Of a stretch of 64,000 bases of DNA, positions 18,235-28,375 are shown piece after piece. A program made the translations under genes and the position numbers. The notes under the pieces were generated by a model, which saw only the letters and a list, made by a program, of their open reading frames with translations, searched no databases and was not told where the DNA came from. This DNA is from Opitutia bacterium UBA7350 (GTDB lineage: Bacteria > Verrucomicrobiota > Verrucomicrobiia > Opitutales > Coraliomargaritaceae): assembly GCA_949524905.1 (NCBI GenBank), contig CATINC010000013.1, positions 62,001 through 126,000 on the forward strand, in the 5' to 3' direction. Every line of letters starts with the position of its first letter. Positions within the stretch are counted from its first letter, which is position 1.

Positions 18235-20112
18235 ATGAAAACAAGCCAACCTGAACGCCACGAATTTCAAGCAGAGGTTAAACAAGTCCTCGATATAGTA
18301 GTTCACTCTCTCTATACCGATAAAGAGATCTTTGTTCGTGAATTGATTTCCAACGCCTCAGACGCCAGCGAAAAATTACGTCACACTCAAATCACCGAAA
18401 AGGAAATTTTCGACGCAGATCTCGACCTAGAGATTCAAGTTACCAGCGATGAAGCGGCGGGTCAGATTACCCTACAGGATTTTGGTATCGGCATGACGCG
18501 CGAAGAATTAGTCGAGAATCTGGGCACAATCGCACACTCCGGCTCAAAAGCATTTCTCAATGCCCTCAAGGAAAGCGGTGAACGCAATGAAAATCTCATT
18601 GGTCAATTTGGGGTTGGATTTTACTCTGCCTTTATGGTCGCAGAAAAAGTGGAGGTCTACACACGCACTTGGCGCCAGGAAGGTGAATGCCTTTGCTGGT
18701 CGAGTGATGGTTCCGGCGCCTATGAAATCCATGCGGCTAAGGGCGAGCGCCGTGGCACCCGCATCGTGCTCAGTCTGAAGGATGAGTACAAAGAATTTGC
18801 CAAAAAAGACCGCCTAGAAGGCATCATTAAAAACTACTCCGCTTTCGTGCAATTCCCCATCAAAGTTGATGGCGAAGAACTCAAAACAGTACAAGCCCTC
18901 TGGCTGAAGAATAAAAACGACATCACCGAAGAAGCGTACAAAGATTTCTACAAATTTCAGGCCAAAGCCTTTGACGAACCGCGCTTTTGGCTTCACTTCT
19001 CTGCCGATGCTCCGCTTGAAATCCACAGCCTTCTTTTTGCACCCACTGAAAATATGGAAGGCTTCGGCTTTGGCCGTATGGAGCCAGGCGTCGCCCTCTA
19101 CTGCCGCAAAGTTCTCATCGACAGCGAGCCAAAAAACCTTCTCCCCGACTGGCTGCGCTTTGTGCGAGGTGTCGTTGATAGCGCCGACCTGCCACTCAAC
19201 ATCTCTCGTGAGTCCATGCAAGACTCCTCCCTTATTCAAAAACTCAACAAGGTTATCACCAAACGCTTCCTGAATTTATTAGAAGATAAGGCCAGCAAGG
19301 AACCCGAAACCTATGAAGACTTTTGGGCTAAATTTGGTCTCTTCCTAAAAGAAGGCGTAACCACAGATTTCACTCACCGTGACCAACTCCTAAAACTCCT
19401 TCGCTACGAGTCCTCCTACACCGAAAACGGCAAAACGACCAGTCTTGCAAATTACCTCAGTCGCGCACCTGAGAACCAAAAAGAAATTTTCTTCCTATCC
19501 GGCTCAAGCCGAGAGGCCATCGGAAACGGCCCGTACCTTGAAGCCTTCAAGGCCCGCAACATCGAAGTCCTCTTTATGCTCGAGCCCGTCGACGAATTCG
19601 TGACCAACCATGCTCGCAGCTTCGAAGAAAAGAATTTTGTCTCTGCTGACAGTGATGCTATCGACCTCGATGCCATCGCCTCGGTAACCGAGACCAACAA
19701 GGCAGAAGCCCTTGCCAGCGATGAAAGTGAAGCCCTTTGCAAATTCATCAAAGAATCACTGGGTGAAAGCGTAAGTGAAGTCTCCGCGAGTGACCGCCTC
19801 GTCGGAAGCCCCGCAATGGTCGTCAACAGCGATAAGATGATGACTACGCAAATGCGAAAAATGATGAAGGCTATGCAACAGGATGGCGGCATGATGGACA
19901 ATGAACCCCCAGCTAAACTTCAAGTCAACCCGCGCCACCCCCTTGTCAAAAACCTTGCAAGCCTACACGAAAGCGACGCCAGCTTAGCTGAACTCATCAG
20001 CCATCAAATTTTTGATAACGCCAGAATGGCTGCCGGACTCCTTGAAGACCCTGCCTCGATGCTCCAAAGAAACTACCAACTCTTGGAGAAACTCAGTACC
20101 AAAAAAGTCTGA
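18235..20112 (+). CDS. htpG: Molecular chaperone HtpG (Hsp90)
   Basis: A 625-residue bacterial Hsp90. The N-terminal ATPase has the Bergerat-fold motifs [27 protein letters not shown] and [14 protein letters not shown]. The middle domain includes the conserved catalytic-loop region [10 protein letters not shown] with its Arg, and the C-terminal part is a dimer domain. Length agrees with the family (about 620-630). It folds and remodels client proteins in the cytoplasm with ATP. The gene is divergent from the sigma-54 regulator, with 140 bases between starts; no CIRCE or clear heat-shock element could be read there. Confidence 0.97.
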   Translation: MKTSQPERHEFQAEVKQVLDIVVHSLYTDKEIFVRELISNASDASEKLRHTQITEKEIFDADLDLEIQVTSDEAAGQITLQDFGIGMTREELVENLGTIAHSGSKAFLNALKESGERNENLIGQFGVGFYSAFMVAEKVEVYTRTWRQEGECLCWSSDGSGAYEIHAAKGERRGTRIVLSLKDEYKEFAKKDRLEGIIKNYSAFVQFPIKVDGEELKTVQALWLKNKNDITEEAYKDFYKFQAKAFDEPRFWLHFSADAPLEIHSLLFAPTENMEGFGFGRMEPGVALYCRKVLIDSEPKNLLPDWLRFVRGVVDSADLPLNISRESMQDSSLIQKLNKVITKRFLNLLEDKASKEPETYEDFWAKFGLFLKEGVTTDFTHRDQLLKLLRYESSYTENGKTTSLANYLSRAPENQKEIFFLSGSSREAIGNGPYLEAFKARNIEVLFMLEPVDEFVTNHARSFEEKNFVSADSDAIDLDAIASVTETNKAEALASDESEALCKFIKESLGESVSEVSASDRLVGSPAMVVNSDKMMTTQMRKMMKAMQQDGGMMDNEPPAKLQVNPRHPLVKNLASLHESDASLAELISHQIFDNARMAAGLLEDPASMLQRNYQLLEKLSTKKV

Positions 20113-20217
20113 CCTTACATCCGCTTGCTAGCTCCAGAGGAGTTGCTCCCTTAGATTTTACTTATTTAAGCACTAGGATCAAAAAGTAGCTCATCAAACA
20201 ATTGCTTCCACCCAAAC

Positions 20218-22371
20218 ATGCTTAAGTCAAACAAGAGCACCCCCTTTCGCTACTTTAATCGCGAGCTCTCTTGGCTAGCATTTAATCGGCGCGTTTTAGA
20301 GCAGGCCGAATCAATAGAATACCCGCTACTCGAGCGGATGAAATTTTTAGCCTTCGTCAGTTTAAACCTAGACGAATTTTTTGAAATCCGCGTTGCCGGT
20401 ATCCTGCAACAAATAAAGTCCGGCAGTCACGAATGCGGACCAGATGGACTCAGCCCGAAGGAACAACTCGAGCAAATCCAAAAGAAAGTGAGTCAACTCG
20501 TCGCCGATCAAAGCGAATGCTGGCGTTCGCAAATTGTTCCGGGACTAGATAAATCCGGAATCAAGTTTTGCGACTACGATGCCCTGACACGCCCTGAAAA
20601 AGAATGGGTACAGAATTATTTCATCAAGCAAGTCTATCCCATACTCACCCCGCTTGCCATCGACCCAGCGCACCCCTTTCCGACCCTAGTCAACAAATCG
20701 CTCTACCTTCTCGCCTCTATTGATGACCCTAAAACCCGAGCCATAGAGCGCCTTATGGCCATTATACCCGTCCCACGGATTCTGCCCCGTATCGTTCGCG
20801 TCGAAACCCCTAGGCGCGGTAATCCTGAAGTATACATCGCCCTCAGCGATATTATTAAACGTCACATAAATTCCCTCTTTCCGGGTTATCGTGTGCGCTC
20901 CGCAGTTCCTTTTCGCATCACTCGCAACAGCGATCTTTATTTTGATGAAGAAGAAGTTGAAAACCTCCTCAATAAAATTGAAGAGGAACTCCATAAACGC
21001 GAGAAAGGTGCGGCCGTACGACTCGAAATTGCTAAAGGTGCCGACTCCATCCTGCTCAAACAACTCCTGAAGGCAATCGAGTTAGCCCCTGAAAATGTGT
21101 ACCCAATCGACGAAACACTCAACATGGCTCGTCTGATGAGTGCTTACGACCTCATCGATCGACCCGACCTCAAATTTAAACCTTTCACCCCTTTCGTTCA
21201 TCCAGATCTGGAAAGCCATCAACCTCTCTTTGAGAAAATCGCCAAGCGAGATTACCTACTCCATCAACCTTACGACAGCTTTCAGCCTTTTATTGATTTC
21301 ATCAGCCAAGCCGCTCAAGACCCGGCAGTCTTTGCCATCAAACAAACCCTTTACCGAACTTCCGGCGATTCTCCCATCGTGCAAGCGCTGATTGATGCAT
21401 CCAGAAATGGCAAGCAAGTCACTGTTTTAGTTGAGCTTAAAGCACGTTTTGATGAAGCCAATAATATCAAGTGGGCGCGTCAACTTGAAGAGGAAGGCGT
21501 TCACGTTGTTTATGGACTGGTTGGACTTAAAACGCACTGCAAAACCTGCATGGTTGTCCGCCGTGAAAATGGTCGCCTCCGGCGTTACGCTCACCTCGGT
21601 ACCGGAAACTATAACCCTAAAACCGCCCGCCTGTACACCGACCTCAGCTTATTCACTGCTAGACGCAAGATCACCAACGAGGTCGCTGATCTATTTAATT
21701 CTCTGACCGGATTTTGCATAAGCCCCAACTTCAAAAAACTACTGGTTGCTCCCTTTAACCTAGAGGCTTCGATCCAGCGCTACATTAAGACAGAAACCCG
21801 CAATGCCCTCGGAGGAAAACCTGCTAATATCATCATCCAAGCCAATAGCATCGTCGACCAGACGACTATAGATAATCTATATCGAGCATCGCAAGCTGGC
21901 GTCAAGATTGAGCTCATTATTCGAGGCATCTGCAACCTCGTCCCAAATGTCAAAGGCCTCAGCGAAAACATTCGCGTTCGAAGTATACTCGGGCGATATC
22001 TTGAACACAGTAGGATCTTTTATTTTGAAAATCACCAGGGACAGGAACCCCATCTCTTCACGGGAAGCGCTGACTGGATGCCCAGAAATTTTTACCGACG
22101 CATCGAATGTGTCTTTCCGGTCCAAGATCCTGAAATCCGCAAACGAGTCCTCGGCATCATAAAAGTGTACTTAAGCGATACTCATAATGTCCGACACTTA
22201 AAACCCGACGGCAGCTACCACTCTAAAAAACCCCGTAAAGGGAAACTCCCCTTCTGCGCACAATCATCACTTGCTGAAGCGGCGAAGCTTCGCCAAAAGT
22301 CACTCTATAAAAAAGCCAAGCGCTCGTCAGAAATAACTAAAGATGAAAATATTAAACCGGATTTAAATTAA
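20218..22371 (+). CDS. ppk1: Polyphosphate kinase 1
   Basis: A 717-residue PPK1, which reversibly makes polyphosphate from ATP. The N-terminal domain begins [18 protein letters not shown], typical of the family. The two PLD-like catalytic domains carry [15 protein letters not shown], the catalytic His context [16 protein letters not shown] with [20 protein letters not shown], and later [10 protein letters not shown] followed by [15 protein letters not shown], matching the second catalytic His region. Length is about 30 residues above the E. coli enzyme, from a charged C-terminal tail. No ppx gene is near. It follows htpG on the same strand after 105 bases. Confidence 0.95.
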   Translation: MLKSNKSTPFRYFNRELSWLAFNRRVLEQAESIEYPLLERMKFLAFVSLNLDEFFEIRVAGILQQIKSGSHECGPDGLSPKEQLEQIQKKVSQLVADQSECWRSQIVPGLDKSGIKFCDYDALTRPEKEWVQNYFIKQVYPILTPLAIDPAHPFPTLVNKSLYLLASIDDPKTRAIERLMAIIPVPRILPRIVRVETPRRGNPEVYIALSDIIKRHINSLFPGYRVRSAVPFRITRNSDLYFDEEEVENLLNKIEEELHKREKGAAVRLEIAKGADSILLKQLLKAIELAPENVYPIDETLNMARLMSAYDLIDRPDLKFKPFTPFVHPDLESHQPLFEKIAKRDYLLHQPYDSFQPFIDFISQAAQDPAVFAIKQTLYRTSGDSPIVQALIDASRNGKQVTVLVELKARFDEANNIKWARQLEEEGVHVVYGLVGLKTHCKTCMVVRRENGRLRRYAHLGTGNYNPKTARLYTDLSLFTARRKITNEVADLFNSLTGFCISPNFKKLLVAPFNLEASIQRYIKTETRNALGGKPANIIIQANSIVDQTTIDNLYRASQAGVKIELIIRGICNLVPNVKGLSENIRVRSILGRYLEHSRIFYFENHQGQEPHLFTGSADWMPRNFYRRIECVFPVQDPEIRKRVLGIIKVYLSDTHNVRHLKPDGSYHSKKPRKGKLPFCAQSSLAEAAKLRQKSLYKKAKRSSEITKDENIKPDLN

Positions 22372-22525
22372 CCGCTCGCCCGGGTTAATCCTCACGAAGC
22401 GTGCGAATCATCTTCTACCAACTCTACTCACCCACTTTTTTGATAAACTCAAACGTACCAGAAGACCCTACAATTGTTCACTTGCCAAAAGTAGGAGACT
22501 TCAAACCATAAAATGCTGGAAATTT

Positions 22526-22601
22526 GCCGAAATAGCTCAGTTGGTAGAGCAACTCATTCGTAATGAGTAGGTCGTCGGTTCAAATCCGACTTTCGGCTCC
22601 A
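22526..22601 (+). tRNA. tRNA-Thr (anticodon CGT)
   Basis: A 76-base cloverleaf: acceptor GCCGAAA/TTTCGGC, D arm GCTCAGTTGGTAGAGC, anticodon stem ACTCA/TGAGT with loop TTCGTAA (CGT), T loop TTCAAAT, and an encoded CCA end. Confidence 0.96.
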
Positions 22602-22665
22602 GTGCATCCCCCGAGTCCTTTCCTGATGTCATATTTTAAGCTCAACCAATCTTTATCCCGTAGCA

Positions 22666-23727
22666 ATGATGTCCTCCTTTAAACAGACTAAAGACGGTAC
22701 AGCCGTAAAAAATTTTATTCTGAAAAATGCCGCCGGAATGGAGGTAGAGATTTCCAGCTATGGGGGTATTATAACGCGTCTCCTCGTACCTGATCGCCAC
22801 GGAAAACTTGCCGATGTTGTTCTCGGGTTCTCCAGTTTAGCGGAATACGAAGATGATAAGGCTTTTCACGGAGCACTCATCGGGCGCTACGGCAACCGTA
22901 TCGCCAAAGGTCAATTTTCACTCAATGAAAAACACTACACCTTACCACTCAACAGTACCACTCATGCTATTGATTGCCATCTGCACGGTGGCCCAGACGG
23001 TTTTCATCAAAAAGTCTGGCAAGTGAATCCAGTTGGCAAAGATGATTACGATGGCCTCAAACTCAGCCTCCAAAGCCCAGACGGTGAAGCCGGTTACCCC
23101 GGGAACCTATCTGTTACGGTGCACTACTGGCTTTGCCCAGATAATGCCCTAAAAATTGAATACCATGCTACAACTGACCAAGCTACCCCAGTTAGCCTCA
23201 CCAATCACAGTTATTTCAATCTCGGCGGCGAAGGTTCCGGAGATGTTCTGATGCATCAACTCCAACTAAAGGCGTCACATTTTACTCCTGTCGCACCCGG
23301 TATGATTCCTACCGGCGAACAGGCAGAAACTGAAAATACCCCTTTTGATTTCAAGAATCCAAAACCAATTGGAAGCTGTATTGATAAACCACATCCACAA
23401 CTCCAAAGTGCTGGCGGGTACGACCACAATTTCGTTTTAGAAACACAACCAGGCAAACCTAGCGCTATCGCCCAAGTCATCGAACCTAATAGCGGACGCA
23501 GTATGCACGTCTATACCGATGCTCCGGGAGTTCAGTTTTATTCCGGCAATTTTCTCGATGGCAGTACAACCGGAAAGTCAGGAAACCCATACAATCAACA
23601 TAGTGGCTTCTGCCTTGAAACTCAGCACTTCCCAGATGCGCCCAATCAGCCAACTTTCCCCACAACCGTCCTTGAACCCGGCACAAACTACCAAACGACT
23701 ACGATTTATAAATTTGGCACTATTTAA
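22666..23727 (+). CDS. galM: Aldose 1-epimerase (galactose mutarotase)
   Basis: A 353-residue GalM that interconverts alpha and beta anomers of D-galactose and D-glucose. The fold signatures are YGGIITRLLVPDRHGK near residue 35, FHGALIGRYGNRIAKGQF, and the catalytic His in VSLTNHSYFNLGGEGSG; the catalytic Glu lies in the C-terminal GFCLETQHFPDAPN. Length is normal. There is no clear signal peptide, so cytoplasmic. Two ATG codons lie side by side at the start. galK is 15 kb away on the other strand, so the Leloir genes are not in one operon. tRNA-Thr lies 64 bases upstream. Confidence 0.92.
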   Translation: MMSSFKQTKDGTAVKNFILKNAAGMEVEISSYGGIITRLLVPDRHGKLADVVLGFSSLAEYEDDKAFHGALIGRYGNRIAKGQFSLNEKHYTLPLNSTTHAIDCHLHGGPDGFHQKVWQVNPVGKDDYDGLKLSLQSPDGEAGYPGNLSVTVHYWLCPDNALKIEYHATTDQATPVSLTNHSYFNLGGEGSGDVLMHQLQLKASHFTPVAPGMIPTGEQAETENTPFDFKNPKPIGSCIDKPHPQLQSAGGYDHNFVLETQPGKPSAIAQVIEPNSGRSMHVYTDAPGVQFYSGNFLDGSTTGKSGNPYNQHSGFCLETQHFPDAPNQPTFPTTVLEPGTNYQTTTIYKFGTI

Positions 23728-23759
23728 TCCCGCTGTTTGCCTTACTACATCACCTGCTT

Positions 23760-23993
23760 ATGATGTTTGAATTACAAATGAAAGCGCGCAAAATAAAAGT
23801 CTATCCAGCCCACAAAATCGGAGAGACCGCTCATCAGATAACTTATGAATGGGGCGACAGTCGACGCACCATTAACACAGGCAAAAAAATGGCAAACCGT
23901 GAATCTCCACCCCACGGAGCAGGATCCTTCCACGACCCCCAACAACATTTTGAACTGCTCGATCGAGTTGAAAATCTTCTGCGTTCATCTTAA
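23760..23993 (+). CDS. Small hypothetical protein
   Basis: A 77-residue open frame that begins 32 bases after galM on the same strand. The sequence is basic and hydrophilic (KARKIKVYPAHKIGE), with a short C-terminal helix (FELLDRVENLL) and no signal peptide or membrane segment. Another possible start is the ATG at residue 7. It reaches to one base before the end of the convergent DUF2062 gene, so the two stops touch. Nothing similar is recognised. Composition is protein-like and the frame fits the space, but it may not be a gene. Confidence 0.45.
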   Translation: MMFELQMKARKIKVYPAHKIGETAHQITYEWGDSRRTINTGKKMANRESPPHGAGSFHDPQQHFELLDRVENLLRSS

Positions 23994-23994
23994 C

Positions 23995-24495
23995 TTAAGA
24001 CTCAGCTTGTGACGCTTGCATGCTTTTTTGATAAGCTGCCTTAGTACTTAAGATCAAGGGCTTAGAGATCCAAAAGAAGCCAAAATACAAAAGAGGAGCA
24101 CACACTAACCAACCCACGGTAGCGTGCATAAATGACGCGCTGAATTCAATTAACATCTCACGCCAATCTGTGGCAAAACGCTCCGTTAATTCATAAAGAC
24201 TGAGGCTCAGCGGTTCAGCCTTAAAGATCCATTCACCAAAACGCAAAAAAGGGTAGATCATCGCCAACTTTAAAGGCCCAGTAGTAAAATTTATCGCCAA
24301 CACTACCGGCTGATTGAGTCGAAGCAGATACGCCGCACCCGTATTTACCGGTGTTGAAATCCCTAAAATCGGAAAAATACTGATGGTCAGCGCCATCCCA
24401 GTAGCACGCTGGCAATCGTGAACTCCAAGCCCTTGAGTCAGTTGTTTTCCCAATGTTTGTTTCAGTTGTCTCAGCACCTTTATAAATCTGTGCAC
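23995..24495 (-). CDS. DUF2062 membrane protein
   Basis: A 166-residue protein of the DUF2062 type. After a basic N-terminus (FIKVLRQLKQTLGKQL) comes the family mark GMALTISIFPILGISTPVNT, then RLNQPVVLAINFTTGPLKLAMIYP, and a long hydrophobic hairpin near the C-terminus. Two to three membrane helices are likely. The family is widespread and its function is unknown. The start lies 24 bases after the Fpg gene, so the two are probably cotranscribed, which is an odd partner for a DNA repair enzyme and probably of no functional meaning. Confidence 0.8.
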   Translation of the reverse strand: MHRFIKVLRQLKQTLGKQLTQGLGVHDCQRATGMALTISIFPILGISTPVNTGAAYLLRLNQPVVLAINFTTGPLKLAMIYPFLRFGEWIFKAEPLSLSLYELTERFATDWREMLIEFSASFMHATVGWLVCAPLLYFGFFWISKPLILSTKAAYQKSMQASQAES

Positions 24496-24519
24496 ACAAG
24501 CGACTCCTTACAAGGCTCC

Positions 24520-25371
24520 TTACCGTGAAACCTGACAACTCGAGCACCAAGCGGTTGTACGCGTCGCTACCACGCCACGATCTAGCACTCTGCTGCATTT
24601 TGGACAGGCACCGCCAGCTTTCCAACGATGCCTAAAAAGCCAATCTGCCGGCGGCGTTCGCTTTACATAATTTCCCGGACTAAATCCTACCTCCTCTTGA
24701 TACTGCTCCGTGTTTCCATCCGCAATATGCTTCATGGCACCGCGACAAACCATACGACTGACCCGACGCACCGATGCAGCCTCAAATTGACCTAGGGGAA
24801 CGGCCGGGTGATACCCTAATCGCCAGCAAATTTCATCTGCCATCCAATTACCCACTCCCGGGAAAAATGCTTGGTCCAACAAGACCGCCTTCAGCGCACG
24901 CTTACTCCGTCGCTCCTGAATAGCCTTCATATGAGCTAAGCTAAACCCTTTTGAAAGCACCTCCATGGGCAGCCCTACAACTGGATTAAAACCCTCCGCA
25001 TGCAAAAACAAACGACCAAATTGACGGTAATCATTAAAAGCCAGATTCCATTCCCGCGTCTTTAAAACAAAGTGATCGTGTTTATGCGCTCTGCTACTCG
25101 TACGGCTTCGTGTTAAACGACCGGTCATCCCAAGGTGTAATTCCAAGCAACGACCCTTCCCGGTTATCCCTCCCTTAAATTCAAAAAACATTCGCTTGCC
25201 GTGGGTGCGACTGCCTACCAATACCGCTCCTCGTAAACCTCGTTTTAAAGTTGCGAGACTACAATCCCGATAAATCCGCGTCAGAGCATTACCAGACATT
25301 CCTCTTAGCGTGAGCCCCTCCGCAATCGTCCATACACGACGCGATAATTCGACTTCAGCTAGTTCAGGCAT
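24520..25371 (-). CDS. mutM: Formamidopyrimidine-DNA glycosylase / Nei family enzyme
   Basis: A 283-residue base-excision repair glycosylase. The N-terminus MPELAEVELSRR gives the catalytic proline (P2) and Glu3; family consensus is MPELPEVE, so one residue differs. GSRTHGKRMFFEF holds the conserved Lys in the strand that contacts phosphate. The helix-two-turn-helix region is FFPGVGNWMADEICWRLGYH, and the C-terminal zinc finger is CPKC, 16 residues, then CSSC. The enzyme removes oxidised purines such as 8-oxoguanine and cuts the strand. MutM versus Nei cannot be settled by eye. It is 9 bases downstream of the NTF2-like lipoprotein gene. Confidence 0.88.
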   Translation of the reverse strand: MPELAEVELSRRVWTIAEGLTLRGMSGNALTRIYRDCSLATLKRGLRGAVLVGSRTHGKRMFFEFKGGITGKGRCLELHLGMTGRLTRSRTSSRAHKHDHFVLKTREWNLAFNDYRQFGRLFLHAEGFNPVVGLPMEVLSKGFSLAHMKAIQERRSKRALKAVLLDQAFFPGVGNWMADEICWRLGYHPAVPLGQFEAASVRRVSRMVCRGAMKHIADGNTEQYQEEVGFSPGNYVKRTPPADWLFRHRWKAGGACPKCSRVLDRGVVATRTTAWCSSCQVSR

Positions 25372-25380
25372 TCCAAGCGT

Positions 25381-25983
25381 TTAAAGCTTCCGTTTCACGT
25401 AAGCAATCAACTGTTTCACGATCGGTATACGTTTATATACAATATCGGTAGGATCCCAGTAGTCTTGATGAAAAATGACCCGCCCTTCGCTGTTAAAGCG
25501 AAAATGCGATACCCCCATTGATGCTTCCCAAGTACCTGGAGGGGTCTTCTTGAAATCAATCGCCATGGTCCAATCCACATAAAAATCCCCACCGCTGCGC
25601 ACGATACGATTGAATAAAAAACGGACTCCGCTGACGGGCTCCAATCCGTGTAATAAATAGTCTCTCACAGCTTCCGCCCGGTCATATTGCTTAAAAGCAT
25701 CCCTAAAATAAATCTGCTCAGCATAAACTCTGGTCACATTGGCTTCTAAATTATCGTAAGTATAATCGGTAAACAAATCCTCCAAAGCTTTGAGCATGGC
25801 AGCCTCCTCCACTGATCCCTCTGCAGGAAGATCATAGTTTGCAGGATCACTCGCTGCTAAAGCAGCACGATAGCGAGCATCGGGTACAGTTTGAGTGTGC
25901 ATCGGTTCTTTATTAAAACAGCCTGAAGTTAGCAGCAGAAGCATCAGGCAGCATTTGAGGTTTATTAGCTTCAACATGGACAA
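25381..25983 (-). CDS. NTF2/SnoaL-like lipoprotein
   Basis: A 200-residue predicted lipoprotein: signal peptide LKCCLMLLLLTSGC with lipobox TSGC, so Cys22 is the likely lipid site. The mature part contains a SnoaL/NTF2-like fold, with FTDYTYDNLEANVTRVYAE, IYFRDAFKQY, DFYVDWTMAIDFKK and VSHFRFNSEGRVIFHQDYWD. The last string is the typical end strand of these alpha+beta barrels. Catalytic residues cannot be assigned. It faces away from the CFA-like methyltransferase, FAD oxidoreductase and DUF1365 genes with an 80-base gap, an arrangement like clusters in proteobacteria where a SnoaL-like protein accompanies these three. Confidence 0.7.
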   Translation of the reverse strand: MSMLKLINLKCCLMLLLLTSGCFNKEPMHTQTVPDARYRAALAASDPANYDLPAEGSVEEAAMLKALEDLFTDYTYDNLEANVTRVYAEQIYFRDAFKQYDRAEAVRDYLLHGLEPVSGVRFLFNRIVRSGGDFYVDWTMAIDFKKTPPGTWEASMGVSHFRFNSEGRVIFHQDYWDPTDIVYKRIPIVKQLIAYVKRKL

Positions 25984-26063
25984 TCTTAATCTATCGTTTA
26001 GCTTAATGCTTCCTTACTGGGAGTTCGCACCCTGCCTCCCCAAACTTAAAACCACTACCCATC

Positions 26064-27092
26064 ATGCCAAATTTTGGCATTCTACTCGCTGAAAAAGGTC
26101 TCTTACCCGACTGCCTTATACGCTTTGGCATCCGCCAACGCTTGCGACGTAAACTGAATCATTTGCAGACCGCTCCCAGATCCGAGCACGATTGGATCAA
26201 AATACTTGCCTCTACTCCGCTTGCAACCGAAACCGCTGCCGCAAACGAGCAACACTACGAAGTCCCCACCGATTATTTTCTGCAGGCACTAGGGCCTCAC
26301 CTAAAATATAGCTCCGCTTACTGGGATGAAGATTGCGATTCCCTTGAACAAGCGGAGACTGATATGCTAGCCCTCACGTGCGAACGCGCTGAATTAAAGG
26401 ACGGCCAAGAGATCCTCGAACTTGGGTGCGGCTGGGGCTCGCTCAGTCTTTTTATGGCGGCTCGCTACCCCAAGGCTCTAATAACCACCGTTTCAAATTC
26501 CTATACCCAGCGCTTACACATTGAAGAGCAGGCTCATTTGCGTGGACTGCCCAACCTCAAAGTCATCACCTGCGACATCAATCACTTCCAACCCGAGCAG
26601 CAATTTGACCGCCTTGTCTCAGTCGAGATGTTTGAGCACGTCCGCAACCATCGCCGCCTCTTCACTCAAATCGCAACTTGGCTTAAACCCGAGGCTAAAG
26701 TCTTTATCCATATTTTTGCACACCACACTCATGCCTTTCTTTACGAAGCAGAGCACGAAGACGACTGGATGGCGCGCTACTTCTTTTCTGGAGGAATCAT
26801 GCCGTCTGCAAACCTACTCCCGCTAGCCGCCAACGATTCATTTAAGGAAGAGCACCGCTGGAACGTCAATGGGTGCCATTACCAAAAAACCCTAGATGCT
26901 TGGCTTGCGCTGCATGATGCCGAAGGCGAAAGCGTCATGAAAAGTCTCCGCCCCTGCTATGGCAATGAAACCAAGCGCTGGTTTCACCGCTGGCGCCTCT
27001 TCTACCTCGCTTGCTCCGAGCTCTTTGGTTATAATCGCGGAAAAGAGTGGAGCGTCATGCACTATCGCTTTGAGCTAAAACCAAAAGCATGA
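26064..27092 (+). CDS. Cyclopropane-fatty-acid-synthase-like methyltransferase
   Basis: A 342-residue SAM-dependent methyltransferase of the CFA synthase family. The SAM site is ILELGCGWGSLSLFMA; the following part has YPKALITTVSNSYTQ, and VSVEMFEHVRNHRRLF corresponds to the family's catalytic-site loop, with FIHIFAHHTHAFLY giving the conserved His. N-terminal 110 residues include YFLQALGPHLKYSSAYW, typical of the lipid-binding region. It would add a methyl group to an unsaturated phospholipid chain at the inner membrane. It overlaps the next gene by 4 bases (ATGA). Metabolic supply of SAM is close by in metK, 4 kb away, but this is not an operon. Confidence 0.8.
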   Translation: MPNFGILLAEKGLLPDCLIRFGIRQRLRRKLNHLQTAPRSEHDWIKILASTPLATETAAANEQHYEVPTDYFLQALGPHLKYSSAYWDEDCDSLEQAETDMLALTCERAELKDGQEILELGCGWGSLSLFMAARYPKALITTVSNSYTQRLHIEEQAHLRGLPNLKVITCDINHFQPEQQFDRLVSVEMFEHVRNHRRLFTQIATWLKPEAKVFIHIFAHHTHAFLYEAEHEDDWMARYFFSGGIMPSANLLPLAANDSFKEEHRWNVNGCHYQKTLDAWLALHDAEGESVMKSLRPCYGNETKRWFHRWRLFYLACSELFGYNRGKEWSVMHYRFELKPKA

Positions 27093-28375
27093 GCCACAGC
27101 CTCCCAAAACAAAGGATTGCCGTCATTGGTAGCGGGGTGGCTGGTTCAACCGCAGCCTGGCTCCTAAACCGCCACCATGATGTCCAACTATTTGAAAAAA
27201 ACGAAACCCTTGGCGGTCATACCCGAACCTTGACCCTGGAGACTGGTCCAGATGCTGGCACCCCAGTTGATACCGGATACATTGTGATGAATCATCGCAA
27301 TTACCCCAATTTCACAGAAGTCCTACGCGAGTTAGAAGTTGAACTCGCCGATAGCGTCATGTCTTTCAGTTACTATGATCGCTCGAGCCATTACGGATAT
27401 TGCGGTAAGGGCATCAGCGGACTTTTCCCAAACCCAAGCTACTTAGCGAAACCGCAACACCTTGCCCTGCTTCGCGACCTTTGGCGATTTGCTCGCATTG
27501 GATATACTGATCTCCAATCCGGATTTCTCGACGGCAAAACACTTCATCACTATTGCCTCGAGCGCAAATTCAGCGAGAGCTTCCGTGAACGCTACCTGTA
27601 CCCCATGGGTGCCGCCATCTGGTCTTCTCCAATAGCCCAACTTCGCCGATTTCCCGCCCAACCCTATCTTCATTTTCTTGAAAATCATGGGCTCCTCCGC
27701 CTCCACAATCGTCCTCAGTGGAAATACATCCCCGGAGGTTCTCGGACTTATATTGATCGCATGCGTGCACAGCTAAAAAAAGCCCCGCACACTCAAGCTT
27801 CGGTTCAACGGATTGCGCGCACTCAACAAGATTCTGTTTCCATTCTACTCGCCGATGGCGCTCGCCAAGAATTCGATCAGGTCGTTATTGCGACCCACGC
27901 CGATCAAGCCTTAGCCCTCATCCAAAACCCAACGCCCGAAGAAAGCCGTTGTCTCGGTCCATGGCGATACCAAGCCAACCACGTTACACTCCATACCGAT
28001 GCTGCCCAACTCCCCAAAAATAAAAAACTTTGGTCCGCTTGGAATTTTGTCCGCTCCCCGGGTGAATCTGACACCCGTCCAGTTGCCGTTACCTACCACA
28101 TGAATCAACTGCAGCGGATCGCCAGTGAAACTCCCTATCTCGTTACTTTAAATCAAGATGGCTCCATTGATCCTCAAAAAATTATAAATAACACCACGCT
28201 TGCCCATCCCCTATATGATTTTGATTCCCTCGCCACTCAACCAGGACTGACTGCCATGAATGGGAGTGATCGCCTTTATTTTTGTGGTAGTTATTTTGGT
28301 TACGGTTTTCACGAAGATGCGGTCCGCTCCGCCATTGCAGTCGCTCGTCAACTCGGGATCGAATGGACTCCTTAA
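27089..28375 (+). CDS. FAD/NAD(P)-binding amine-oxidase-like oxidoreductase
   Basis: A 428-residue flavoprotein. The FAD-binding Rossmann fingerprint is RIAVIGSGVAGSTAAWLL followed by the acidic ribose ligand in VQLFEKNETLGGHTRT, and a C-terminal FAD loop is DRLYFCGSYFGYGFHEDAVR. This is the NAD(P)-binding/amine-oxidase-like group often paired with DUF1365 and CFA-like genes, believed to act on unsaturated fatty acyl chains. It overlaps the methyltransferase by 4 bases and the DUF1365 gene by 13 bases, so the three are translationally coupled. The reaction is unknown; desaturation or oxidation of a methylated acyl chain is a possibility. Confidence 0.8.
   Translation: MSHSLPKQRIAVIGSGVAGSTAAWLLNRHHDVQLFEKNETLGGHTRTLTLETGPDAGTPVDTGYIVMNHRNYPNFTEVLRELEVELADSVMSFSYYDRSSHYGYCGKGISGLFPNPSYLAKPQHLALLRDLWRFARIGYTDLQSGFLDGKTLHHYCLERKFSESFRERYLYPMGAAIWSSPIAQLRRFPAQPYLHFLENHGLLRLHNRPQWKYIPGGSRTYIDRMRAQLKKAPHTQASVQRIARTQQDSVSILLADGARQEFDQVVIATHADQALALIQNPTPEESRCLGPWRYQANHVTLHTDAAQLPKNKKLWSAWNFVRSPGESDTRPVAVTYHMNQLQRIASETPYLVTLNQDGSIDPQKIINNTTLAHPLYDFDSLATQPGLTAMNGSDRLYFCGSYFGYGFHEDAVRSAIAVARQLGIEWTP

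Noticed and set aside
22367-22389. Inverted repeat ATTAACC/GGTTAAT after ppk1
   Set aside because: A seven-base stem without a T-run; too weak to call a terminator.
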